In this document: positions 7,573-16,692 of the stretch, one piece after another
Layout: the number at the start of each line of letters is the position of its first letter
Position numbering within the stretch: position 1 is the first letter of the stretch
Origin: JAYVYM01 sp046593925
Lineage (GTDB): Bacteria; Actinomycetota; Actinomycetes; Mycobacteriales; SCTD01
DNA: 19,082 nt
Reading direction: 5' to 3'
Assembly (NCBI GenBank): GCA_046593925.1
Contig: JBKJQN010000080.1
Location: forward strand, 1 to 19,082
Position numbers and translations under genes: made by a program
The notes under the pieces: generated by a model
The model's database searches: none
What the model was told of the DNA's origin: nothing
Seen by the model: the letters and a program-made list of their open reading frames with translations, nothing else

Positions 7573-8736
7573 GTGCAGACACCTTGGGACCTGATCGTCG
7601 TCGGCGCCGGGCCGGCCGGCTCGGCAGCAGCGCTGGGCGCCTTGCGGGCCCGGCCCGGGGCGCGGGTGCTGCTGCTGGACCGCTCGGACTTCCCGCGTGA
7701 CAAGAGCTGCGGGGACGGCCTTGCGCCACACGCCGGCGACGAGCTGGCGGCCCTCGGTATCGCGCACGTGCTGGCCGACCGGGTCCCGGTGCACCGGCTG
7801 CGGCTGCGCGCCCCTGACGGCCGCGAGGTCGCCACGATCTTGCAGCGCCCGGACATCGTCATCCCGCGCACGCTGCTCGACGCCCGACTCGTCGAGGAGG
7901 CGGTCCGCGCCGGGGCGGTCCTCGTCCGCCACCAGGTACGCACCCTGGAGGTGCTGGATGGTGTCGTCGTCCTGGACGGCAAGCTGCGCGGTCGCACCGT
8001 CGTCGGCGCGGACGGCGCCAACGGCATCGTCCGCCGCCGGCTCGGCCTGCCACGCCAGCCGGAGAGCTGCCTCGCCGTCGCCGTCCGCGGCTACGCGGCC
8101 GCGCCGCCCGGGGAGCCCGAGCAGGCGATCGTGATGGACAGCCGGGGCTGGCCGGCGTACGCGTGGTCGTTCGGCGCAGGCGACGGCACCGCCAACGTCG
8201 GCTTCGGGATGCTGCTGCCCCGGCTCAAGGCGACCGGGCGCGGCGGCAAGGCCGAGCTGCACGGTCGGCTGCGCGAGCTGATCCCCGGGACCGAGGCCGA
8301 GCGCCTCGTGACCCACCACCTGCCGCTGTCGACCTCTCGTCCCCGCCAGCCGGCCGGTCCCGTCCTGCTGGCCGGCGACGCCGCTTCCCTGATCAACCCC
8401 TTGACCGGCGAGGGCATCTACTACGCGCTGCACAGCGGCCGGCTCGCGGGCATCGCCGCCGTGACCGAGGCCGACCCCGGCACGGCGTACGCGGCGGCGC
8501 TGAAGCGCGAGCTGGGCAGGCACCTGCGGCACACCACCACCCTGGCCCGGCTGACCGCCCGAGCGGGCGTCGTGGACGCCGGCGTCGCCGCGGCCGGCCG
8601 CTCACCCGGCGCCTTCGACGCGCTCGTCGAGGTGGGCCTGGGCCGCGGTCTGATCACCGGGCCGCTGGTCCGGGCGCTGGTCGGCGAGGTCGGCCGACGG
8701 GCTGTGCAGGCGGTACGTCAGAAAATCGCCGCCTAG
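7573..8736 (+). CDS. Geranylgeranyl reductase family FAD-dependent oxidoreductase
   Basis: A 387-residue flavoprotein. It has the FAD-binding fold GAGPAG at residues 11-16, the family signature FPRDKSCGDG at 40-49, the GADGANGIVRR motif, and a second FAD motif LLAGDAASLINPLTGEGI with Asp269. These fit the geranylgeranyl reductase family, whose members hydrogenate isoprenoid double bonds. In menaquinone-using actinobacteria a relative (MenJ of Mycobacterium) saturates the menaquinone side chain, so this is a reasonable guess given the nearby menaquinone-linked sdh, but it is not proven. The GTG at 7573 is chosen because it puts the Rossmann motif at the usual distance. No strong Shine-Dalgarno sequence precedes it, and the frame stays open upstream through trpS antisense. 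The stop is 7 bases from the convergent DUF2505 gene. Confidence 0.85.
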   Translation: MQTPWDLIVVGAGPAGSAAALGALRARPGARVLLLDRSDFPRDKSCGDGLAPHAGDELAALGIAHVLADRVPVHRLRLRAPDGREVATILQRPDIVIPRTLLDARLVEEAVRAGAVLVRHQVRTLEVLDGVVVLDGKLRGRTVVGADGANGIVRRRLGLPRQPESCLAVAVRGYAAAPPGEPEQAIVMDSRGWPAYAWSFGAGDGTANVGFGMLLPRLKATGRGGKAELHGRLRELIPGTEAERLVTHHLPLSTSRPRQPAGPVLLAGDAASLINPLTGEGIYYALHSGRLAGIAAVTEADPGTAYAAALKRELGRHLRHTTTLARLTARAGVVDAGVAAAGRSPGAFDALVEVGLGRGLITGPLVRALVGEVGRRAVQAVRQKIAA

Positions 8737-8743
8737 CACCCCG

Positions 8744-9235
8744 TCAGGACAGCTGCGCGACCAGCACCTCGCCCTGCTTGTCGACGAGCCGCTCCACGAG
8801 CGGTGCGAGGAAGGCTTCGATCCGGCCGCCCAGCAACGGCACCTTGACCCGGACGCTGCCCTCGACATGCCACCGGCAGCCGGTGGCCGTCGGCTCGATC
8901 GTCGTACGCCCCTCGATCGTGCCCGGACTGCCCGGGAACGACGCGTTCCAGGTGCCCCGGCGGCAGCCACCAGAGGCGGGCTCCCAGACGTCGGTCTGAG
9001 TGACCCGGCCGTCCTTGGGGGTGAAGGCCTGCATGAAGCCGGGGATGCCGTCCGGTAGCAGCCGGCTCACCACCAGGGTGGCGCCGCCGGCGGGCGTGGG
9101 CTCCGAGGAGACCAGCGTGCTGCCGTCGTGCAGCGCCGCGTCCTGGGCCTGCGGCCACGAGGGGCCGGTCATCAGCCGCCACGTCGTCTCGACGTCGGCC
9201 GGTACTTCCACGCTCGTCGACAGCGGCTTGGCCAT
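8744..9235 (-). CDS. DUF2505-type SRPBCC protein
   Basis: A 163-residue cytoplasmic protein that resembles the DUF2505 family of START/SRPBCC helix-grip folds. It opens with the strand pattern STSVEVPADVETTWRLMTG, continues with alternating strands (VVSRLLPDGIPGFMQAF, VTQTDVWEPA, GTIEGRTTIEPTATGCRWH) and ends in a long amphipathic helix (GGRIEAFLAPLVERLVDKQG). Such folds bind hydrophobic ligands; the ligand here is unknown. The ATG at 9235 lies 2 bases after the icd stop (TGAGGATG), so it is probably the third gene of an mdh-icd operon and translated by re-initiation. No catalytic residues can be named. The family assignment is from recalled pattern. Confidence 0.75.
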   Translation of the reverse strand: MAKPLSTSVEVPADVETTWRLMTGPSWPQAQDAALHDGSTLVSSEPTPAGGATLVVSRLLPDGIPGFMQAFTPKDGRVTQTDVWEPASGGCRRGTWNASFPGSPGTIEGRTTIEPTATGCRWHVEGSVRVKVPLLGGRIEAFLAPLVERLVDKQGEVLVAQLS

Positions 9236-9237
9236 CC

Positions 9238-12455
<3,218 letters not shown>

Positions 12456-12495
12456 CGGGTGGGGCTCCGCTCGTCGACGCGTGGCTGCCGCCCAG

Positions 12496-12501
12496 AGGGT
12501 A
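12496..12501 (-). promoter_or_regulatory. Candidate -10 element for the mdh operon
   Basis: On the minus strand TACCCT fits TAnnnT and lies about 40 bases upstream of the mdh ATG, leaving a leader of roughly 34 bases. A GACAGC about 18 bases further upstream is a weak -35 candidate. The same TACCCT hexamer occurs upstream of sdhC (1342-1347). Confidence 0.3.
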
Positions 12502-12575
12502 CGAGCCCGAGCGCTCACAGCTGTCGGCCGGGTGCCGCCGCCGCAGGCCGGTTCTGAACCGGTACGGACCCAGTC

Positions 12576-12610
12576 GACCGCCCCAGTCCACGAGCAGGAC
12601 CGGGGCGGTC
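12576..12610 (-). terminator. Terminator hairpin after the 181-residue secreted-protein gene
   Basis: GACCGCCCC (12576-12584) pairs with GGGGCGGTC (12602-12610). The stem continues past one mismatch with GTCC/GGAC, leaving a 7-base loop, for about 13 pairs. It begins 21 bases after the stop of the minus-strand gene. A second short hairpin, CCGGTT-3-AACCGG at 12548-12562, follows. No U-tract is present. Confidence 0.65.
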
Positions 12611-12631
12611 AGGGGTCACGGACTCACGCAG

Positions 12632-13177
12632 TCAAGGGCAGGTCACGGTCACCGGCGGGTTGACGAAGAACAGCACCTGGCCACTACCGCTCAGGTACTG
12701 CGCGTCCCAGACCGTCCGCCACGAGCGGCCGGTGGCGCTGTGCGTGCCCCTCCATACCCGCGTGAAGAAGAAGTTGCGCCCGTCGTTCGGGAACGTGGTC
12801 GAGAGGGCGTTGGTGAACGGGCTGCGGGCCACCCATCGGCCACCCACGAACTCCTGCAGCTGGGTCCGCTGACGGAACCGCTGCACCCCGGAGAAGCCGT
12901 TCTCCTGGGTGCGTGCCGTGAACTTCACCTGCGTGGAGGTGCAGGTGGCGTTGAACACCCGGAAGCTCACCGCCGCCGCCGCGAGGTCGGGCGACGTGCT
13001 CTGCACCTGGCCGTCGGCGACAGCGGCGGCCGTGGAGGCGGCGGCCGTGGCGGCATCGTCGGTCGCGCCGGCCGACATGCTGGAACTGCTGCCGGCTCCC
13101 GCGGGCCCGGCGAACAGGACCAGGACTGTGCCGGCCGCCGTACCCAGCAACGACAAGCGCTTGAGTGCACGAGACAT
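12632..13177 (-). CDS. Secreted protein of unknown function with one Cys pair
   Basis: A 181-residue protein with a clear signal peptide: basic MSRALKR, hydrophobic LLGTAAGTVLVLFAG, then PAGAG with cleavage near residue 28. A low-complexity Ala/Ser/Thr linker (about 30-70) precedes a folded-looking domain of about 110 residues, rich in Phe, Arg and Thr. Its only cysteines are at the two ends (Cys79 and Cys180), suggesting a disulfide that closes the domain, as in small beta-sandwich folds. Notable segments are TSTQVKFTARTQENGFSG, NDGRNFFFTRVWRGTHS and GQVLFFVNPPVTVTCP. I do not recognise the family. The ATG at 13177 is chosen because AGGAG stands about 7 bases upstream and the signal peptide begins there. 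It is a single-gene unit with a strong terminator. Confidence 0.75.
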   Translation of the reverse strand: MSRALKRLSLLGTAAGTVLVLFAGPAGAGSSSSMSAGATDDAATAAASTAAAVADGQVQSTSPDLAAAAVSFRVFNATCTSTQVKFTARTQENGFSGVQRFRQRTQLQEFVGGRWVARSPFTNALSTTFPNDGRNFFFTRVWRGTHSATGRSWRTVWDAQYLSGSGQVLFFVNPPVTVTCP

Positions 13178-13307
13178 CCGGGTTCTCCTATAGGGATCCG
13201 GCCCGGGCCCTCGCCCGCGCTGCGGGGCAGTCTCCGACCAGCTGCACTGCAGAGCAAGGCCGTTCCGCCTCCGCGCAACTGAAGGCACTGTCAGTGACCA
13301 GAAGGCG

Positions 13308-13559
13308 CTACGGGTGCGGGATGGTCACGGCGAGCGCAATGACCGCGAAGGCCAGCAGCAGCAGCAGCGCCGCATCAAAGGCCCGGCTCCGCACCACCAG
13401 CCAGCCGGCGTGCTTGGGAGCCAGGGTCAATCGCAGTCCGGCTGCCAGTAGGAGACCGAGCCCGACGACTCCGACGCCGAATCGCCAGTGACTGGTGCCG
13501 GCGAGCGCGAGCCCGGCTCCCACAACTGCGAGCACGGCCAGTGCGGGTGTCTCGTTCAC
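13308..13559 (-). CDS. DUF3017-like membrane protein
   Basis: An 83-residue protein that is almost entirely three hydrophobic segments: about residues 4-20 (LAVLAVVGAGLALAG), 25-42 (FGVGVVGLGLLLAAGLRL) and 60-80 (ALLLLLAFAVIALAVTI). A conserved-looking connector, PKHAGWLVVRSRAFD, separates the last two. This resembles actinobacterial DUF3017 proteins, which in Streptomyces sit between folD and mdh; mdh is indeed nearby here. The GTG at 13559 is preferred because hydrophobic coding begins there and GGAGGG lies about 12 bases upstream. A frame reaching back to 13724 adds only Arg/Pro-rich sequence. The function of the family is unknown. No folD is seen upstream. Confidence 0.7.
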   Translation of the reverse strand: MNETPALAVLAVVGAGLALAGTSHWRFGVGVVGLGLLLAAGLRLTLAPKHAGWLVVRSRAFDAALLLLLAFAVIALAVTIPHP

Positions 13560-13788
13560 CCTCTCACCCGCCCTCCCGCCGGCCGCCTGGTCGGCTATAG
13601 CCAAGCACCGGATGCGGGTGCCGTGTCGCGGGCGCGCTGACGGGTGGCGGTCAGGGGGTAGACGGCCTGGCCCCGGGCCCGTCCTCCGGGACACACCCGG
13701 CCGGTACGCGGAGGGCGCGCTCATGAGCCGGACACTGTTGAGCCCATCGCATCTCCGGTCTGATCACACGGTGAGACGTTCCCGCTGA
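13560..13788. other. Gene-free stretch upstream of the FHA remnant
   Basis: I see no supported gene between the DUF3017 start and the FHA-like remnant. Open frames here are short and rich in Arg, Pro and Gly. There is no trace of folD, which I would have expected here from recalled synteny. A short hairpin, GCACC-7-GGTGC near 13605-13621, is not tRNA-like. The promoter for the minus-strand DUF3017 gene should lie here, but no clear hexamers stand out. Confidence 0.4.
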
Positions 13789-14040
13789 TGGCCGCGGTGA
13801 CAGCCCCCGGCCGCGGACCAGGGGGATTGGCATCTCGCTGACAGACCCGAGCGTTTCGTGCCTGCATGCCGGGATCGTCCGGCGGGGCGTGCGCGGGTAG
13901 GTCTTCGACCTCGGGCTGTCGGTGGACGGCACCAGGGTCAATGGCCGGCCGGTCGGCCGGCCGGCGGGTCCTGTCCGGCGGGGACGTGCTGTGCTTCGGT
14001 GCGCCCGGACCCGGGTCGTGGGGCCGGTGCTGACGCAGGT
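13789..14040 (+). pseudogene. Decayed FHA (forkhead-associated) domain gene
   Basis: Pieces of an FHA phosphothreonine-binding domain can be read in order but not in one frame. The frame at 13823-13897 gives GIGISLTDPSVSCLHAGIVRR, close to the FHA pattern 'DPSVSRxHA'. An in-frame TAG stands at 13898-13900. The same frame then gives VFDLGLSVDGTRVNGRPV (13901-13954), the 'DLGSxDGTxVNG' core. The next expected segment, RVLSGGDVLCFG, is only in another frame (13965-14000). TRVVGPVL (14009-14032) returns to the first frame. Upstream, GRGP (about 13810-13820) sits in yet another frame. At least one stop and two to three indels mean a broken gene, unless the sequence has errors. A partner, such as a kinase or secretion gene, is not visible. 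Boundaries are approximate. Confidence 0.55.
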
Positions 14041-14102
14041 CCGACACCGGCCACGGGGGCACCAGGAAGCAGCCGGGCGGTCATGGCCGCACGCTGGTCA
14101 CC

Positions 14103-14777
14103 ATGGACGGCGAGCTCATCGACCAAGGACGTTGGCCCGACGGCTTCTTCCGCCGCGACGACGAGCAACCCGACGCGGACTTCTACGCCTCGCCCCGGTT
14201 CGTCACCCACCTCGACGAGGGCGCTGTCGCCGCTGTCGGCGACCTGTACGACGAGCTCGGCGTGAGCGGTGACGTCCTGGACCTGATGAGCAGCTGGGTC
14301 AGCCATCTGCGAAGCACGCCGCGGCACCTGACGGTGCTCGGGCTCAATGCGGCCGAGCTCGCCGCCAACCCGCAGGCCGACGTCCGGATCGTGCAGGACC
14401 TCAATGCCGAGCCCGCTCTGCCGTTGCCGGCAGCGAGTCTGGACGCCGTCCTCAACTGCGTCTCCGTCGACTACCTCGTCCGGCCGGTCGAGGTGCTGTC
14501 CGAGGTGGCCCGGGTGCTGCGGCCGGGTGGCCTGTCGGTGTGCACGTTCAGCAACCGGTGCTTCCCGACAAAGGCCGTCCGAGGTTGGCTCACCGTCGCC
14601 GAGCAGGACCGCCCGCTGGTCGTCGCGGAGTACCACCGACAGGCCGGCGGCTTCGACGAGCCGGTCGTCCAGCAGCGGGTCCGTGGCACCTGGCGCGCGG
14701 ATCCGCTCTGGGCTGTCTGGGCCCGCCGAGCCGCTTCTGTGGACGACACACCTCTGGCGCCTGCGAAGCAGACGTGA
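14103..14777 (+). CDS. Class I SAM-dependent methyltransferase-like protein
   Basis: A 224-residue cytoplasmic protein resembling Methyltransf_11-type enzymes. Motif I, normally DxGxGxG, is replaced by VLDLMSSWVSHL (residues 58-69), a variant I recall from a branch of the superfamily in which Ser/Trp replace the glycines. The post-motif strand LTVLGLNAAELAANPQADVR is followed by the acidic IVQDLNAEPALPLPAASLDA. The motif VLSEVARVLRPGGLSVCTFSNR is the classical 'evaRVLrPGG' helix-strand and strongly supports the fold. The substrate is unknown. The ATG at 14103 is the first good start, without an obvious Shine-Dalgarno sequence. It follows the broken FHA gene on the same strand, so it may once have been downstream in its operon. 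Whether it still methylates cannot be told. Confidence 0.75.
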   Translation: MDGELIDQGRWPDGFFRRDDEQPDADFYASPRFVTHLDEGAVAAVGDLYDELGVSGDVLDLMSSWVSHLRSTPRHLTVLGLNAAELAANPQADVRIVQDLNAEPALPLPAASLDAVLNCVSVDYLVRPVEVLSEVARVLRPGGLSVCTFSNRCFPTKAVRGWLTVAEQDRPLVVAEYHRQAGGFDEPVVQQRVRGTWRADPLWAVWARRAASVDDTPLAPAKQT

Positions 14778-14782
14778 TCCCC

Positions 14783-14792
14783 GTCACGTGAC
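14783..14792. promoter_or_regulatory. Perfect palindrome GTCACGTGAC upstream of the lectin gene
   Basis: A 10-base perfect palindrome lies 36 bases before the ATG at 14829 and only 5 bases after the methyltransferase stop. The location suits an operator over the lectin-gene promoter. The cognate regulator is unknown; a palindrome of this length may also arise by chance in a GC-rich genome. Confidence 0.3.
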
Positions 14793-14828
14793 AGGCTGAT
14801 GGCACAGGCATCTCTGACAAGGGGAAAC

Positions 14829-16076
14829 ATGTCGTCGAAGCACTCCTGCCAGGGACATGTGCGCACAGGCCTCGTCCTGACCGCTCTCGCCGTAGCCCTG
14901 ACCACCGCGGCCGCCGGCACGGCCTCGGCGGCGCCGGCCCCGGCCGTCGCCCGCTCCGGCCTGCTCACCAGCGCCACCCACGACCTGGCGCCCGCAATCA
15001 CCACCAGCTCGCGCCCCCGGATCGTGACCAAGACGCCGCTCTCAGCTGGCGTCGTCGTCGGCTCCGAGCTCGCCCGCGGGGCGTCGCTGGCCCCCGGTGC
15101 CTCGCTGCGCTCACCGAGCGGGCGCTACTCGCTGGTGATGGGTACCGACGGCGTACTGAGCTACCAGGAGCGGGCCAACCGGCTCAACCCGTCGCCGGTC
15201 TCGCAGAGCATCGCCAGCGGCGACGCGGGCTCGCACCTGGACCTGCAGAACGACGGCAACCTCGTCCTGTACAGCTCCACCGGCGCCGTCGTGCTGAACT
15301 TCGGCACCGCCGGCTCGACCGCGGCGCGGCTGGTCATCCAGGACGACAGCAACCTGGTCCTGTACGGGGCCGCCAACAACGTGATCATCGACTTCGGCTT
15401 CGCCATTGACCCGCTGCGGACCGCGGGCCAGGTGCTGCTGCCCGGCGACGTCGTCATTGACGTCGTCTCAGGTGCACGGCTGCTCATGCAGACCGACGGG
15501 AACCTGGTCGTCTACACCGCCGTGGGCGTCGCGGCCTTCAACACCGGCACCGCCGGCAACCCTGGTGCGGCCGCGATCATGCAGGCGGACGGCAACTTCG
15601 TCGTCTACTCCGACGGCGCCTCTCCCGCCGCGCTGTTCAGCACCGGGACGAGCAACCCGACCGGGGTGGGGAGCCTGGGCCTGTTCGGTCCGGAGTTCAA
15701 GATCTTCCGTGACGCCACGGTCGTCTACGGGTCGGGCTGGGCAACCGACGCGCTGATCTCCGGCCAGTTCCTGTTCCCGGGCGACCGGCGGATCAGCCGG
15801 ACCAGCGCCTGCTCCCTGCTCATGCAGACCGACGGCAACCTCGTCGACTACTGCAGCAGCGTGCCCGTCTTCACCACCCGCAGCAGCGGATCCGTCTTTG
15901 CGGTGATGAACCCGAACGGCAACTTCCTGGTCAACCAGCTGGTCACCGGCGGGCGGCTCAAGAAGCTCTTCCAGACCAACACGGCGGGCAATGCCGACGC
16001 CCGGCTGCTCGTCCAGGACGACCGGAACCTCGTCGTCTACACGACCAAGAACCGGCCGGTATTCAGTCTGTTCTGA
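14829..16076 (+). CDS. Secreted protein with bulb-type (mannose-binding-like) lectin repeats
   Basis: A 415-residue exported protein. The signal peptide has HVRTG, a hydrophobic LVLTALAVALTTAAAG core and TASAAPA, cleaved near residue 35. The rest resembles tandem B-lectin domains built on the motif QxDxNxVxY. Copies begin at residues 140 (QNDGNLVLY), 171 (QDDSNLVLY), 221 (QTDGNLVVY), 252 (QADGNFVVY), 333 (QTDGNLVDY) and 396 (QDDRNLVVY), with degenerate copies near 108 and 361. Repeats of LxxGxxLxPGD mark domain starts near residues 73, 196 and 311, giving about three domains. In plant and bacterial lectins this motif binds mannose, so a role in cell-surface or environmental glycan binding is plausible but inferred. 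ATG 14829 is preferred to 14799 because AAGGGG lies just upstream. No enzyme domain or anchor is visible. Confidence 0.85.
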   Translation: MSSKHSCQGHVRTGLVLTALAVALTTAAAGTASAAPAPAVARSGLLTSATHDLAPAITTSSRPRIVTKTPLSAGVVVGSELARGASLAPGASLRSPSGRYSLVMGTDGVLSYQERANRLNPSPVSQSIASGDAGSHLDLQNDGNLVLYSSTGAVVLNFGTAGSTAARLVIQDDSNLVLYGAANNVIIDFGFAIDPLRTAGQVLLPGDVVIDVVSGARLLMQTDGNLVVYTAVGVAAFNTGTAGNPGAAAIMQADGNFVVYSDGASPAALFSTGTSNPTGVGSLGLFGPEFKIFRDATVVYGSGWATDALISGQFLFPGDRRISRTSACSLLMQTDGNLVDYCSSVPVFTTRSSGSVFAVMNPNGNFLVNQLVTGGRLKKLFQTNTAGNADARLLVQDDRNLVVYTTKNRPVFSLF

Positions 16077-16096
16077 CCGCACCTGCAGCTGGCAGT

Positions 16097-16684
16097 TCAG
16101 CCTTCGACAAGGGCGCCGAGCGAGCGGGCCAGCAGCACCGCCTGGCCGAGGTCGATGCGTACGTCCTGCCACGACACGGCGGTCACATCGCACCCGTCCA
16201 GCCGGGCTCCGCGCAGGTCGGCCCCCCGGAGCTTCGCGTCCCGGAGCCGCGCGTGCCCCAGGTCCGCGCCTGACAGGTCCGCCCCCCGCAGGTCGGCCAT
16301 CGACAGGTCGCTCTCCAGCAGCCGCAGACCATCCAGGCCGACCCCGCGCAGGTCCTCGCCGCGCAAGGTGACGTAGGACCAGTCGCCGCCGATGACGGTG
16401 ACGGTGCGCAGGTCCGCGCGCAGAAACGTCGAGCCGGTGAGCTTGCAGTCCGCGAGCCGGGCACCGGACAGCCGTGCCCGCTCGAAGCGGCAGGCCAGGA
16501 ACGCGCAGCCGCGGGCAACCAGCGCGCCGAGGTCGGCCCCGGACAGGTCGCAGCGCTCGAACACACAGCGGTCGAGCTCGGCCTCGGCGAAGTCGGCGCC
16601 GACCAGGCGGCAGTCCTCGAACCGCTCCCCCGAGAGCTGCTCGCGGCACAGGTCGAGCCGGGTGAGGTCCTCGCCGGATCGCAC
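16097..16684 (-). CDS. Pentapeptide-repeat protein
   Basis: A 195-residue protein dominated by A(D/N)LxX-type pentapeptides, for example LVGADFAEAELDRCVFERCD, LSGADLGALVARGCAF, MADLRGADLSGADLGHARL and LRGADLRGARLDGCD. Such repeats fold into a right-handed quadrilateral beta-helix. Some members mimic DNA and protect gyrase; most have no known role, and nothing here specifies one. It is cytoplasmic, with no signal or membrane segment. The GTG at 16684 is taken as the start; it stands 8 bases after the purH stop, has no evident Shine-Dalgarno sequence, and is probably translated by coupling to purH. An upstream extension would lie antisense or out of frame to purH. The stop is 20 bases from the convergent lectin gene. 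Confidence 0.85.
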   Translation of the reverse strand: MRSGEDLTRLDLCREQLSGERFEDCRLVGADFAEAELDRCVFERCDLSGADLGALVARGCAFLACRFERARLSGARLADCKLTGSTFLRADLRTVTVIGGDWSYVTLRGEDLRGVGLDGLRLLESDLSMADLRGADLSGADLGHARLRDAKLRGADLRGARLDGCDVTAVSWQDVRIDLGQAVLLARSLGALVEG

Positions 16685-16692
16685 CGTCGCGA

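Noticed and set aside
7477..8532. Upstream extension of the trpS frame (350 extra codons)
   Set aside because: It is antisense to the reductase gene; TrpS homologues begin at the ATG at 7476 and the protein then has the normal length.
13590..13640. Possible tRNA-like hairpin near the DUF3017 start
   Set aside because: Only one stem can be drawn. There is no acceptor/T-arm pattern and no GTTCRA-type T-loop.
13922..14272. 116-codon open frame starting inside the FHA remnant and running into the methyltransferase
   Set aside because: Only its first 11 or so residues look FHA-like. The remainder is Arg-rich and overlaps the methyltransferase out of frame, so it is better explained as part of a broken gene.
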